Origin: Monilinia fructicola
Taxonomy: Eukaryota; Ascomycota; Leotiomycetes; Helotiales; Sclerotiniaceae
Assembly: GCA_008692225.1 (NCBI GenBank)
Contig: VICG01000009.1
Span: 992,001 to 1,056,000 of the forward strand
Direction: 5' to 3'
DNA length: 64,000 nt
The first letter of the stretch is position 1. The number at the start of each line of letters is the position of its first letter. The notes below the pieces were generated by a model, which did not search any database, was not told the DNA's origin, and worked only from the letters and a program-made list of their open reading frames with translations. The translations under genes and the position numbers were made by a program. Positions 47,808 through 60,909 of this stretch are shown here, in pieces.

Positions 47808-50330
47808 TCATATGCCCAATTCATCTTCACTGTATGAGGATTGCTTTTCATAGTTGGTTGGGCTCTCCTTTCTCCGCTTCGTCTCGACTAGTTTTATTAG
47901 ACGCTGAGTTGCTGCATTTTGAACCTCTTTCAAAACACGATTATTTTTAGATGATTCATGACTAGAGTTGAGTTCATCATCGCTACTATCACAAAGCCAG
48001 ATATTGAAGGATGATGCTTTCCCTCGTCGTGTGCCCTTTTTGAACATTGGTCGTGGTTGAACGTCTGAGTCGGTAGATTGATCGTATTCATCATTATCAG
48101 CTTTCCTTTTAGTTCCTCGACCTGATTGTCCAGGTCGTTGCACACGGGACATAGAGGGTGATTCAAACTCGACCTCGTCACTGTCAGAAGTGGGAGTGTT
48201 GCTCTTGGCTCTGGTTTTGTTGATATTAGTTGCAGGTGTTGCTGTTACCCAGGAACTGATACCTTCTTCCCAGCGAAATGCCGTTGATGGATAGCATGCC
48301 TCTTTTCTTGCCGATTCAGGTCTTCTTGAGCTGTCGGCATGAAGCTCTCCATCCAAAGAATCCGCATAGTCGAGATATCTTTGGCCTGGTGCTACTTGCG
48401 CGAAAGCAAATGCGCTGTCCACGATAATTCCATACCAAGTGGTTCTCGCCTTCAAACCGTTACCTGGATTGACTTTCTTAAGTCGCTGATGTATATGTTG
48501 GAGGTACTCAAAACCAGAGGTAGAAGCACCTTTACCACAGCAACGTGCCACTGAGGATATGAACCTCACAGCTTCATTGTAGGCAGACAAAGGCTTCTCA
48601 GCGAGGTCAGAAGGTATCTCGGCGCCCAGATCTTTACTCTCTTCTGTATACATCTGATACAGAGGATTAATGATGAAATCCGAAATTTCATCCGTGTTGG
48701 GCTCAGTCACTAGAAATGCCAAAAGTAAAATGGTACATTGCAAGTCATTTTCTCTGTCATCACGCTTTATGACTTTCAAGCAGTCTTTCAAGAGCATTGA
48801 ATGAGTGTCGCCGATTGTTGTGTTATGGTTAGACTCTTGCTTCAAAGCATTCCCAACGATATCTCTACTGAGAAGTATGATGGATGAAATGGTTATCAGC
48901 ACGCTTAACAATGTAGATCTGCATACCCTATAGAGGTCAGTATCCAACCAGAAGTCGGACAATGACACATATTCTACAAGACATGGCAAGACCGTATTCA
49001 TAAATGTCGTAGCATCTACTCTGGCATGGTCCAATGATAAGTCCTGCATCAACCGAGTCCAAGTTGGCGTAAATGCTGGTGTCACTACCCACTGAAAGGA
49101 AAGTATTCCATTTTGAATCAAATTCGAGAACTGTCGATACTCATACCCTCTACGGCCCGTCGATTCAACGAACTTTTGTATCTTTAATAATGGCCGGTGA
49201 AAATCAGAATCCTCAAAACGACTTTCGCTTGAAGTCGGATTCGGAAATTTGCACTCAGAGAGTAGACTTGATAGTATTAGTTCTGCTTCATCGTAATGAC
49301 CCGAATGTATACAAAGATCGACGAGTATTTCACAAAAGTTACAATCCAAAAGACCTTCCGAAACTGCATCGCAAATTATTTGAACACCATGAGCTCGAAC
49401 TACACTCTGGAGATGTATCCAACCCCGCCCAGAGGATCCGAATAGTTCGAGGTCATCATAAATTTCCGTAGAGATATCCCTCTGCTCGATGGCTGAGTGA
49501 GAGCCTACTCTTTCAATCTCATTAGATAACAACTTTTCCTCCATGGTAATATACTTTGGTACGGTAGCAAGGCACATCGAAAACAATGACCTCGGTCCTC
49601 TTTTAAGAATGTTGGATATAGGATGTGTTGCCCTTAGTAATGCCTCAAGGCCATTATAAATACCTTCATGAACGTTGAAGCGCGTAGGACTCATCGAATT
49701 CCGGATTTTGGACAATGGCTGTGGTCCTAGAGGTTGTGTCTTGCTAGTCCCCTGAATTCGAGCTTTAGCTGAACCACCGGAAATTGAATCTGTGCTCATC
49801 TGTTGGCAATACCCGAGAGCATCCCTTTTGTAAGGTATTGCACGATATGGCGAAGAGGTATTTCTCCAGGCTCGGTTAAGTAATGGCGTTGGAACTACAA
49901 TTTCTCCAGGAACTGAGGAGCTTCTACTATCCGAGGGTAAGTTGAAAGAATGATCCGAATTGTTAACATGTTGGCCTTTGGTAGCTGCCTTCACGGAGTA
50001 TGTTCTTTTGACTCTTTTCCGCCCAATCCAGCTCGCATTGTTATTCTTCGCTTCTTCGCTTGCTGCGTCTATGTCTGAATCAGAAACAGATTTGCCCTTC
50101 TTGCGTTGAATTTTCATGCGATCAAGAGTGCTCTGTTTAATCTTGCGCAGGATCGAAATTCGGGAGGTCAAAGGTCGTAATAAGCGATTACATCGAGCTG
50201 CCGTCCATTCTTGCTCAACATTCCTATTAAGTCGTCCATTATTCAATGTCGATTCTTTGCGTCGCACTGGAGTAAAACCAACTGGGGAAGGTTTTAATTC
50301 TGATGCCAATGATAATTCATCCTTCTCCAT
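47808..50330 (-). CDS. Large nuclear protein of unknown function
   Basis: A single uninterrupted frame of 840 codons starting MEKDELSLASELKPSPVGFT, so it is certainly coding, but I do not recognise the family. Residues 1-230 are Ser/Lys-rich and disordered, with basic clusters (KIQRKKGKS, GRKRVKRTYSVK) that look like nuclear localisation signals. Residues about 240-640 are mostly helical, with several long alpha-helix-rich segments and a possible repeat scaffold (ICDAVSEGLLDCNFCEILVD, SLSDFWLDTDLYRVCRSTLL). The C-terminal 200 are acidic and Ser-rich, with GRGTKRKADNDEYDQSTDSD and DSSDDELNSS, like CK2-type sites. It could be a chromatin or DNA-repair scaffold; that is a guess from composition. 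It is divergent from clu1, with 626 bp between starts. Confidence 0.75.
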   Translation of the reverse strand: MEKDELSLASELKPSPVGFTPVRRKESTLNNGRLNRNVEQEWTAARCNRLLRPLTSRISILRKIKQSTLDRMKIQRKKGKSVSDSDIDAASEEAKNNNASWIGRKRVKRTYSVKAATKGQHVNNSDHSFNLPSDSRSSSVPGEIVVPTPLLNRAWRNTSSPYRAIPYKRDALGYCQQMSTDSISGGSAKARIQGTSKTQPLGPQPLSKIRNSMSPTRFNVHEGIYNGLEALLRATHPISNILKRGPRSLFSMCLATVPKYITMEEKLLSNEIERVGSHSAIEQRDISTEIYDDLELFGSSGRGWIHLQSVVRAHGVQIICDAVSEGLLDCNFCEILVDLCIHSGHYDEAELILSSLLSECKFPNPTSSESRFEDSDFHRPLLKIQKFVESTGRRGYEYRQFSNLIQNGILSFQWVVTPAFTPTWTRLMQDLSLDHARVDATTFMNTVLPCLVEYVSLSDFWLDTDLYRVCRSTLLSVLITISSIILLSRDIVGNALKQESNHNTTIGDTHSMLLKDCLKVIKRDDRENDLQCTILLLAFLVTEPNTDEISDFIINPLYQMYTEESKDLGAEIPSDLAEKPLSAYNEAVRFISSVARCCGKGASTSGFEYLQHIHQRLKKVNPGNGLKARTTWYGIIVDSAFAFAQVAPGQRYLDYADSLDGELHADSSRRPESARKEACYPSTAFRWEEGISSWVTATPATNINKTRAKSNTPTSDSDEVEFESPSMSRVQRPGQSGRGTKRKADNDEYDQSTDSDVQPRPMFKKGTRRGKASSFNIWLCDSSDDELNSSHESSKNNRVLKEVQNAATQRLIKLVETKRRKESPTNYEKQSSYSEDELGI

Positions 50331-50956
50331 GGTATCAATCTAGACTTGTGGCCATTAGTATGTTTCGAAACATCTCAAGATAACGGAGAAGCGGCATACT
50401 GATCCTTATCGAGTTCACCGCATCAACCGATCTTTGCGCGATATCCGTAAATATAATAGCAATTCTCTTGTAGCAAATGTGTGAAGAGATGTAAGACTTT
50501 ACGAGTTCTTTCAGGATAAGAAAATCAGAGCAACGATGTGTTAAGACAATGCAAGAGGAAGATAAAGTTGTAGAAAGTTGTATGCAATCGAGAGGTATAA
50601 TATACCCAGTCCTTGTATAGATGGTTGATGTTTTGGAGAGAACAGTAAATAAAAACAATGTGAAGTGATGCGATGCGATGGGATGTGATGTCAACAAGGA
50701 TTATCAACATCCTGTCCGGGCCGGGTTTTTCCGTGCACCCCAATCTAAATTTTGTACTTGCCCTTTTGAATTTGAAGAAAACAGAGTAAATTTATTCTTC
50801 AACTTGATCCATACGCACGAAGAGGGGTTTTCTTTTTCCATTTGTACAACAACATCACCAAACTCCTTTTGAATTCCTGCATTGTTCTGTTGGAATACTC
50901 CTTTGCATCTTCTCCTCTTGTCCTTGTATTATACTTAGAGAGTTGCACGGTACAAA
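50331..50956. promoter_or_regulatory. Divergent promoter between the 840-residue protein and clu1
   Basis: The interval of 626 bases has AT-rich sequence and pyrimidine-rich stretches before the clu1 ATG (about 50818-50935). No specific factor site can be assigned. Confidence 0.5.
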
Positions 50957-53900
50957 ATGGCTGTAACGAATGAGGTCAACAACACCACTTCTGGTAAGTA
51001 AGCCTTTCAAGAAGTACAATCACCTCAAGCCCTTCAAAATTCATATATGCACAAAGCCTTTCTCAATTGATCTTTTCAGTTCAATGTGTGTCCTGTATGA
51101 GTCATCTACTGACACGCAGTGTGTTCAGAAACCCCTACCGATGTTCCAAGCAGCTCAGAAAAGCTTGCCACTGATGAGAATGCGGTAGCTAATGGTGTTG
51201 GCCATGAAGAGGAAGATGGTGGGGAAGCGGGCGGTGAAGGTAGGACGAGTTGGCAGTTTACAGATTTATACAGATTTTATGCTAATTCGAGATCAAAGTC
51301 TTTCAATTGACGGTGGTGCTTCCCCGCGAGCCCCATAAAATTCAAATCATCGTAAGTTACCCCTCATCACATCGGTCGAGTTTAATGCTCATAGTACTAG
51401 GTTTCTTCACAAGAAGCCATACACGATGTTCGACAGTCCATAATCGAGCTCCCAGGAACTTTCCAGTATTCATGTTTTCATCTCGAACATAAAGGAGAGA
51501 GGATAAATGACTTTGTTCAGATATCCGAGGTTCCTGGCTTGGCAGCGGATTCAGAAATACATTTGGTTGAAGATCCATATACAGAGAAGGAGGCGAGGAT
51601 ACACATTGTTAGGGTACGAGAGCTTATTGGTGCTGCCGGTGATCGCACCGATACCTTGAATGGTATCATCTCAGGAGCGTCGCTTCTTGACTCAATTACA
51701 TCAGCGGAATCGTCTCAAGATGGCACAAGCACGGCCCCATCTCATCCAATGGTTGGATTTGACTTTCAGGCTTCTGGAAATCTTTCGACGCTTGTTCCAA
51801 AAGCTCAAGAGCCAGGTCCAAAAACGGTCAAGTCAATTTCCGTGTCTCCTTGGAACCCTCCACCATACCATCTTAGACAGAAGGGACATCTGCTCTATTT
51901 ACAGGTCACCACAAATGAGGGGGAGCAATTCCAGATCACATCTCACGTATCCGGCTTCTACGTCAACAAATCCTCGACGGGCAAGTTTGATCCATCCCCA
52001 AAATCTGCGCCAAAAGCCCATTCTGCACACTCACTTTTAGCACTTCTTGGTGATTTGTCTCCATCATTCGAGGACTCCTTTAAGCGTCTTCAGGAGTACA
52101 GCAATACAAAAGAACCTTTGGCCACATTTCAAATTACGAACGCAACTCCCTCAAACCCTTGGGTTGTGCCATCAGCGTCAGCTCCCCTCGTTGCGCATCA
52201 AGCTGATATCACGCGCACTCAAGAAAACTATCTCATTGCTGGTGTTGAGAATAGCGAAACTCTGCGAGATTGGAATGAAGAATTTCAGTCTACTAGAGAG
52301 CTGCCAAAGGAGACTGTTCAAGATCGTGTATTCCGGGAACGATTGACCTCGAAGCTGTTCGCCGACTACAATGATGCTGCCGCCCGGGGTGCAATCCTCG
52401 TTGCTAGAGGCGAAATAGCCCCACTCAACCCAACCGAAGGCAAAGATGCTCAAATTTTCGTATATAACAATGTTTTCTTCTCCTTTGGAGCCGATGGAGT
52501 TGGTACCTTTGCCTCAGAGGGTGGAGATGAGGCAGCTAGAGCAGCTGTGGGCAAGGATGTCATGGGCGTTCGTATGGTCAACCAATTGGATATTGATGGT
52601 CTGTTTACTCCAGGAACTGTGGTCGTTGACTACCTTGGAAAGCGTATTGTTGGACAGAGTATTGTGCCAGGTATTTTCAAACAACGGGATCCAGGCGAGA
52701 ACCAAATCGATTATGGTGCAGTGGATGGCAAGGATATCGTCGCATCAGATGAGAAGTTTGTACCCGTCTTTGAGAAGCTTTCTAAGGCCTTGAAGGTGAA
52801 GAAGCATGCTGTTTGGGACAAGGACGCGAAGCGTCATGATCTCGAAGGAAGTATTGAAACAAAGGGTCTTCTCGGTACTGATGGAAGAAAGTACGTTCTG
52901 GACTTGTACAGAGTCACTCCATTGGATATCACTTGGATGGAGGAAGTTGGTACCGCACTTGACAGCCCCAAGGAAACTGACGCAGCAATTGAATCTGCCT
53001 ACCCGCATCGCATGACCGTCATCCGACCTGAACTCGTCGAATCTTACTGGAAGGTCAAGATGCGCGAATGGGTAAACGGTGAACTGGAACGTAAGCGCCA
53101 AGCGCAAAAAGCCGTCGAGCCAACTGCCGAAGGAAAGGAGCCCGAAGCTGCAGCTGAGGCATCCGTGCCAGCTAAAGCTGAAGAAACAACCGAGAACGGC
53201 GAAGCAGCCAAGGACGAATCTGAGAAGGAGGCTGAACCCAGCAAGCCTGCAGCTGATCAAGAAAGAATCGATATTGCCGATTTTAAGTTTGCCTTGAATC
53301 CAGATGCTTTCAGCGGTCAACAACCACAAACCGACGAGGAGAAGGCTGAATTTGCTGAGGATGAGCAACAAGTGCGACTAGTTGGTGAATACCTTCGCAA
53401 GACAGTTTTGCCTGAACTTGTGCACGATCTCAAGGAAGGTGATGTCGGATTCCCTATGGATGGTCAGTCTTTGAGCAGACTCCTTCATAAACGTGGTATC
53501 AATATCCGATACCTAGGTCAGCTTGCTACCCTTGCAGATGGCAAGAGACTCGAATCTTTACGCGTCTTGGCGGTCCAGGAGATGGTTTCAAGAGCATTCA
53601 AGCACGTTGCTGGTAACTATCTCCGTTACCTTCCTATTCCTTTGACAAGCGCATGTATTGCCCATCTTTTCAATTGCTTGCTCGGAACAGATTTGAACCC
53701 AGCTCCAAAGCCAGATGTGGACCAGGCCATGGCTGCCCTTTATCCCGAGGCAGATTTGAAATTCAAGGAAGTTACTCCTGAAAGTCTCAAAAAAGAGATT
53801 GAAGTCCAGGTTCTCCGTCGTTACCGCTACACCCTCGACGCTACTTGGACCACGGCTATCAAACATTTGCAACTACTCCGTGAGGTGTCTTTGAAGCTTG

Positions 53901-55132
53901 GTATCCAATTGGAAATGAAACCATACCATTTCACAAAGCAGTCACAAACTGAAGCAAAGTCTGCTCCACCAACGACTAATGGCGATGCCACGAAGGATGC
54001 AGTTCCCAATGGAAAAAGCACCAATGGCAAGAAGAAGAAGAAGAGTGCCCGCGATAATTCTCCTGCATCTATTCCATCGGCGAACGCCTCATCACCAGTC
54101 ACCTTCAACCCAGATGATATCCTCAACACTGTACCGATTATCAAAGAAGCTTCTCCACGAAGCTCGCTTGCCGAAGAAGCTTTGGAAGCTGGGCGTATTT
54201 CTCTCCTCCAGGACCAAAAGAAACTTGGACAAGAATTACTATTGGAATCTTTGTCATTACACGAACAAATCTACGGTATTCTTCATCCGGAAGTGGCGAG
54301 AGTATATAACTCATTGTCAATGCTCTATTACCAGCTTGATGAGAAGGAGGCTGCCATGGAACTTGCTCGTAAGGCTGTCATTGTCTCCGAGAGGACACTA
54401 GGTGTTGATAATGCTGAGACGCTCTTGAACTATCTTAATCTCGGGCTCGTTTCACATGCCAGTGGCGAGACCAAGTTGGCTTTGACTTATATTAAGCACG
54501 CTTTGAACTTGTGGAAGGTTGTCTATGGTCCTAACCATCCTGACTCTATTACAACGATAAACAATGCTGCAGTCATGCTCCAACATTTGAAGGAGTATCA
54601 TGATTCTCGCACGTGGTTCGAGGCATCCCTCAAAATCTGCGAGGAGGTGTATGGAAAGCACTCCATTAATGCTGCAACTCTACTTTTCCAATTGGCTCAG
54701 GCTTTGGCTTTGGATCAAGATTCCAAATCTGCTGTCAACCGTATGCGTGAGTCTTACAACATCTTCCTTACTGAATTAGGTGCCGAAGACAAGAACACCA
54801 AGGAAGCAGAGAAATGGCTTGAACAACTCACCCAAAATGCTGTATCGATTGCCAAACACGCAAAGGATGCCCAAGCTCGAAGAAACCGAGCCGGTATTCG
54901 AGTCTCTCCTCGCGTCACTCTTGGGCAGACTCAGCTCCAACCCCAGGTTGGACAAACAGCGGAGGCTGCAGCTGGTCGCGATTCTCACTCTTCCAGAGGA
55001 CTCGATTCGCGAAGCATTGATGAACTTCTCAAATTTATTGAAGGAAGCGAGCAAGGCAACAAAAACAAGAAACGGCCTGGACGTAGTAACCCAAAGAGAC
55101 GTGGTGGTGCCGCGGCTGTGGCTGGTAAATAA
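50957..55132 (+). CDS. CLU1: CLU1 clustered-mitochondria protein (TIF31)
   Basis: Clu1 is a cytosolic RNA-binding protein. It keeps mitochondria spread through the cell, binds mRNAs for mitochondrial proteins and was first found beside eIF3. Exons: 50957-50993 (MAVTNEVNNTTS), 51120-51239, 51299-51351 (FQLTVVLPREPHKIQIIV) and 51401-55132, giving about 1313 residues. The first exons carry the N-terminal ubiquitin-like CLU_N part (SSQEAIHDVRQSIIELPG). The central CLU domain (about residues 340-600, with VYNNVFFSFGADGVGTFASE and DIDGLFTPGTVVVDYLGKR) follows. An acidic Lys/Glu linker and a CLU-central region (RGINIRYLGQLA) lead to TPR repeats (about 1010-1190, e.g. EQIYGILHPEVARVYNSLSM). The basic tail ends RRGGAAAVAGK. 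Length and order match the family. All four junctions keep frame, and no break was needed. Confidence 0.95.
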
Positions 55133-56033
55133 AGCACTGGGTTGGAGTACAAAATCTAAAGATTAGCATTGGGCGGCGTAAATTTATCAAAATTCACTTC
55201 TTAAACCAATGTATCAACACCAAATTCTCGATTGCCCCTTTCACTTACTCGGTTGTGGAATTGGCCGGTTAGCATTTACGTGTCCATGTTTTACGACTCA
55301 ATGGATGTATAGACGATACGACCCATGAGAGGATAGGGGATATGGGTGGCTGTATATTCATAGATCATGATTTAAAACGCAACAAGGAACAAAAAAAGAC
55401 ATCTTCTCTCCCACAATCAACAGACACTAAACGAATGCGTATTTGTTTTGAATATGCTGACTCTCAATCATCTCTTCTTTTATATTGATACTGAACCTTA
55501 TGTGACTGATGATTCTCGTGCGATGATTTGTATATGATGTTTAAAACACCACCAGATATAGCTCCATAAATGATGATGATACTGTGTGGATGATGATGAT
55601 GATGATCATGATGATGATTTGCTTGCTTGAGTTAGGAAGAAGGGAAGAAGGTCTTGTGATGAAGAACGGGGTTTCGGATTTCCGATAATCTTCGGTCAAA
55701 CTGAAACAGTCACCGCCTGCAGTTCCCCTATCAGTTCCCCAATAGATAACGAGACAAAGAGTAGGTAGTAAGTACATGTACATAGTAAGTAACCTTACAT
55801 CAATCATCAATCATCAATCATCAGTCATCAGTCAAACCACGACATCTAAGACTCATTCACATCTGATTCAACATCCCACATCTACATCTGCATCGCGATA
55901 GTTATTAGTAATAAGGTATTTCATATTTGAACACATTTCTCTGATCAATCATAATTTTGATACCTTTATGGCTGGAAGTTACTGGGCCTAGATACACAGA
56001 GTAATCCGCTGGGTCTGTTCATCCATCGTCAAT
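55133..56033. other. Intergenic between clu1 and the SLC35F6-like gene
   Basis: It holds an ATG/GAT trinucleotide tract (55570-55618) and TCATCAA repeats (55798-55832). The first half carries the clu1 3' end. No gene is seen. Confidence 0.5.
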
Positions 56034-57505
56034 ATGGCTATCAGTCAGAAGGTGCTCATACCGTTCCTGGTGGCCATGATGTTGGTGACGGGTGTCTGCA
56101 ATACTCTACTCACAAAGTACCAAGTCAGTATAACTCCTAAGTCCGTCATTCTTCCCTGCTCATCATAAATCAGGACAATGTCTGCGTACGGAATTGCGAC
56201 GACCCCAATCCCAAGAAACGAGCCCTATTCGAGCAGCCAGTTATCCAAACGGCTCAGATGTTTATTGGGGAGATGGGCTGCTGGCTTTTTGTTGGAGGGT
56301 TATCTCTCTATCGCCGCTATTTGGCAAACAACACAAAGCCCGAAGAGAATGGCTATGAGGCCGTCGATACACATGATGTTGAGGTTACGGACAACGATGG
56401 AGCGAGCATCTTGTCAAGCGCGACTACAAAGGCCTTGGCAGCCAGTGCAGAGGAGGATAGAATACCGTTGGTTGGGTGGAGAGTGTTACTGCTAGCCTTG
56501 CCGGCCATATGTGATATCTGTGGAACGACTTTGAGTAAGTAACCACGTTCCAAGTATTTGAGTCATCAGCACTTGAAACCAAAAAAGGTACATTAGTATC
56601 ATGTTGCTAATATCAGCCTCTAGTGAACGTCGGTCTCTTGTTTGTAGTGCCCTCGATTTACCAAATGACCCGAGGGGCTTTGGTCCTCTTTGTTGGCCTT
56701 TTTAGTGTTGTCTTTCTGAAAAGGAAACTACATTTGTTTCAGTGGTTTGCTTTGGTAACTGTTGTCCTTGGAGTTGCTGTTGTTGGTCTAGCTGGGTCTC
56801 TTTACCAGGATGACAAGGCGGCGCCATCCTCAATAGCGCTCGCTCACGATGCACTTAAACTCGCGGCGAGACAAGCCAGAACGCCAGAAGCCCTACGTGC
56901 CATTATTGGCGTATTTCTCATTGCTGGTGCCCAAATATTCACCGCATCTCAATTTGTTTTAGAGGAATACATACTGGAAAATTATGCTTTGGAGCCTCTT
57001 AAGGTTGTAGGTTGGGAAGGCCTCTTCGGATTCGGAGTCACGATTTTCGGTATGATCATCCTTCACCTTGCTGTCGGCAGAACTGCCGCTGGAAGATATG
57101 GATACTTTGACCTTGTTGAAGGGTGGAGACAAATTACTCAATACAAAGCCATTGGGGTCTCAAGTGTACTTATTATGATCAGCATAGGGTAAGTTCCGCT
57201 TGGCCTATCCTCTTTGGTCTCTAGCTAACCCGCACAGTGGCTTCAATTTCTTTGGGCTGTCTGTAACCAGAACAGTAAGCGCTACATCGAGATCTACGAT
57301 AGACACTTGCCGTACCCTGTTTATCTGGATCGTGTCACTATTCTTGGGTTGGGAGTCTTTCAAGTGGTTACAGGTTCTCGGATTTGCACTACTTGTATAT
57401 GGTACATTCTTGTTCAATGACCTAGTTCGACCTCCAATGAAGTCTTGCATTGTACGCGAGGAGGTAGAAGAGCTTCTCCCGGAAGAGCCGATCGAGCACA
57501 TGTAA
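56034..57505 (+). CDS. SLC35F6-like drug/metabolite-family membrane transporter
   Basis: A ten-helix drug/metabolite transporter relative close to SLC35F6. The human protein is lysosomal/mitochondrial and its substrate is not established, so none is claimed here. Exons: 56034-56123, 56174-56534, 56624-57188 and 57238-57505, giving about 427 residues; every junction keeps frame (LLTKYQ/DNVCVRNC, GTTL/MNVGLLFV, MISIG/GFNFFGLSV). The second exon has GEMGCWLFVGG. The third has VPSIYQMTRGALVLFVGLFS, typical of the EamA-like pair, and VVGWEGLFGFGVTIFGMII. The last has VTRTVSATSRSTIDTCRTLF, also family-conserved, then LGWESFKWLQVLGFALLVYG. A Glu-rich cytosolic loop (residues about 90-130) is variable. 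It lies downstream of clu1 in the same direction, but 900 bp away, so it has its own promoter. Confidence 0.88.
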
Positions 57506-60500
57506 ATGTGCCATGGATGCAGGATGAGAAACTGCTCGTGGAACATAACGGAACGGATGAGTAAGAATAAAGAGACTAGATTCTTTTGCAACATATATTG
57601 ATAAATCGCATGCAGTGAAAAGTATGCATACGTTTTTGGTTGTATCGGATAATCACGGTTCGGTCGAAGCACTGGTTGGTGGCGCAAATGGTGTTCAGGG
57701 TTTTATGCGTGTAAGCTTGTAAGCCTCAAATTGCAAATGTTGAAAATATCTCTCTACACGAATTGGAACGTGACAATCACAATCAAGTCTACTGTACCTC
57801 AAAGTTACCTCGAGGCAGGTATTTCGACTGCAGCTGACCAGATTAGGCGGTCTCGGGGATCGCCTCGATACAAGAGGTTCGCATCCCATCCCACTCACAT
57901 TTATGTCATAGAACGATTGTGGTTCTCGTTGGACTTGGGAAGGCGCAATGTGAGTCGGCCGATTGAGTTGGCCGATAGTTATGGTATTTCAAGTCCTGGA
58001 TGGACTGTTTTTGTCGAGTTTGCTATTTCATTCCTTCAATCTGTTTGATATATTGAATCTATGCGGTAAAATTAGCCCACATGGCATGTACTGTAGACAG
58101 TCTCCTGTGCTGAATTCATTTGAAATAAAGGAAGTGACGTTGCGCGTCAACTTGATGTCTAATCTGTAAAGAATATCGCATTTGGTTGAAAAATCGGTAA
58201 ATGGACCGAATGCTACTGCCGTGACCCCTCTGTAAGGAAATGTCTCGTCCAACGTTCCCTCAACGATGCGATACTGCAGGTTCGACCCCTTTGGCCAATC
58301 GACGTTGAATGCGGCTCACACTCTCATTTTAGCCGCATCATACCCTAACGACACCTTGAAGAGTGGGAGTGCAATGGGCACCGGGGCAGGATGTCTGTAT
58401 GAACTTCGGGGAATCAAACGGTTGAGGTGCGGGGTTGGACGATCCAGGTGATTGATGATTAATCTTGTTATATGTATGGGAGGAATTGGATTGGATGGTT
58501 TGAAAGAATGCGGGATCGAGATTGAGTGGAAGAAAGATAGAGTTTCATGGACTACTAGGGTTCACTCCGTAGGTATCTACGGAGTAGTAGGGACTGATGA
58601 GGTGATGAGATGCCGAGATAAGATATCTAAGGGGTGAGCACTTGTAACGGAAATGAGAGGGAGAGAGAGGGAGTGAGTATGAGTATGAGCATGAGATGTG
58701 GCATGGCATGGCATGGCATGGGTTGGTATGGATAGGGCGAGCGAGAGAAATGGTGTCGAGTTCAATGCAACGGTGAATAATATTAGGATTGATATTAGGG
58801 TTAATATAAATAGAAATGTATATATCACTTGTCCTATTCGTCTTTGTATCACTGTGATGTGATGCTGTATGTGCTTACATTTGAAGTTTGGCCCATTTCC
58901 AACCTTGAAGAATGAAGCCTTTTGATTTGTGGCTACCACCAGTGTACTTCCTCATTTACACATTCATCCTCTTGTGCAGTACTGGGTGGTTCTAGAGCAA
59001 ACCCAAGACCGGTACAGCCTCAATTCTCTCCAAAACAACAGCCATTGAGTTACACCTGCATCTTCCCAATCTATTCATCTATTAGGCAATATTACACGAG
59101 GAATCACTCCAACGTACAGTATCGTCCGTATATGACTTTGTGAAGATTCACACTCATTGTTCAGCTTGACTTCCTAACTTAACCTCCTAACTTGAGAAGA
59201 CAGTTATGATCGTTTGGGGGACAACAGAGACTACAATTGCGGCGCTCCTCGGCGGCGTCAGTAGAGAGATAAGTCAATAGTAATGATGCTACCATGTCCA
59301 CCTATGAGGATGGGCCACACACACCACGCCTACTTGAGTGAGGTACATTATGTTGACACAACGGCATACAGTACCAGTACCGTATGTATCAACTAAAACA
59401 TCTCGCCAATGTTTTCGTATCTACCACGGTTCGGTATGGCCGTGACTAGGTACTCCGTTCCATACTGTGTGGAAATCTAAAGCTTCTTCGTATACTTCGG
59501 GAGAATAGCTGGTATCCATTATGACCGGGAACTACTGGCACAGCCATCTTGGAAATGCATATACAGACGACCTAATACGAAAGACGAATTGACAGAATCG
59601 AAGCTAGTTCGTTTTATACATAGGTACAGACAGTATTTGATTACGAGCGCGTCTATTCTTCCTGTTCCTCTACTTTCCACCCCTTTCCCTTTCCAGTCTC
59701 TCTTCCTCCTTTCCTCCCCTCTAAGCAGGAGACATGATATAGGAGGGATGAATTGATCGATACAATAATATCTTCTGGAGCCTTTGATGGCTCTCTTTCT
59801 TTTCTTCTTCCGGCTGGCCGCAGGTGTGATTGACCAGTTTGACAGCTGCTGCAATATTCTAAATAAACCATGAAAAAGCTAAAACGAGAAACTTCTTAGA
59901 ACTAACTGCTTTGCCGGTGCTTGTGCTAAAACACTACTCGTACTGAACCAGTAATATGTAATATGTATTGTCATGTACGCAGCACTTAAACTGTATAATT
60001 ACTTCTAGACAAAAAAGCACCTGCCCAAGAACATCCCACCTACCTACAGGACCTAGTAGACGAGTAGTCCACTCGCTCGCTCGCTCACCCACTCACTCCC
60101 TCGCCCACTCACTCACTCACCCACTCGCTCCCTCGCCCACCTATAGGCCATGACTCCCTCACGTCGATAGAACTCTAGTCGAAACCTCCCCTCTTTTTTC
60201 CTGGGGAAGGAGTTTACCGCTACTCTTAACATTTGTCTATCTCCCTTGTCTTGTCCACTTCGACAACTTAGTGGTTCATGGGCTCTGTTTCGAAAACCCC
60301 ATTCTTCTTCTTCTTTTGATCTCTTTTATGCTTGACAGAACTCATACACATACCATTACGAAGAGTAGAGTCTATTGCACTTAAAGAAGAAAACTTCATA
60401 GTTTTTGTGTATCTGGGGTTAGTTCTAAGGTTCTAGGTTGCGCTTACTACTCGTCCATTTGCAGATCTCTCGGATCATCTATGCTTCATATATATCACTC

Positions 60501-60909
60501 CTCACTCTATCATTCACTCCAAACACACGGTTCTGTCTAAGCGGTCGCTATTTTTCACGATTCGACCTTGTATATTACCACCCATCCTCGTTCTGCAATC
60601 CAGATTACTAGTTCTTAAGTCAGGTCATTACGGGAAAGGAACGGCCCGAAGCTCGCGCAATAAAATCGCAAGCCAATTATTCTCCGCCGTAACGAACTAC
60701 AAGTCACAGAATCGATACGAATTCCGCCCCCCAGTCCCCCATCTTCGCGATTTTGTTGACCTCTCGGTATCCAATTCCTTCATGCGATACCTCTCGAGTC
60801 ATCACGTTGTGTTATCTATCACTCCGGGGTCTATCTGCACGCCTGGTATGCTATGAATATCTGCCTGGCAGTTCAATGTATGCGATACAGTTAGCAGCTC
60901 AATGGAATT
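57506..60909. other. Intergenic, leader of the zinc-finger gene
   Basis: 3.4 kb with no supported gene. TACGGAGTA lies at 58578, as the right arm of an inverted ACTCCGTAGGTATCTACGGAGT (58564-58585). A GGCAT run is at about 58700-58720 and a CTCGCTCAC/CACTC tract at 60069-60140. The last 600 bases look like a long 5' leader or promoter for the gene that starts at 60910. Confidence 0.5.

Noticed and set aside
58278..58300. GGTTCGACC as a tRNA B box
   Set aside because: The flanking bases do not form a T stem and no A box is upstream.
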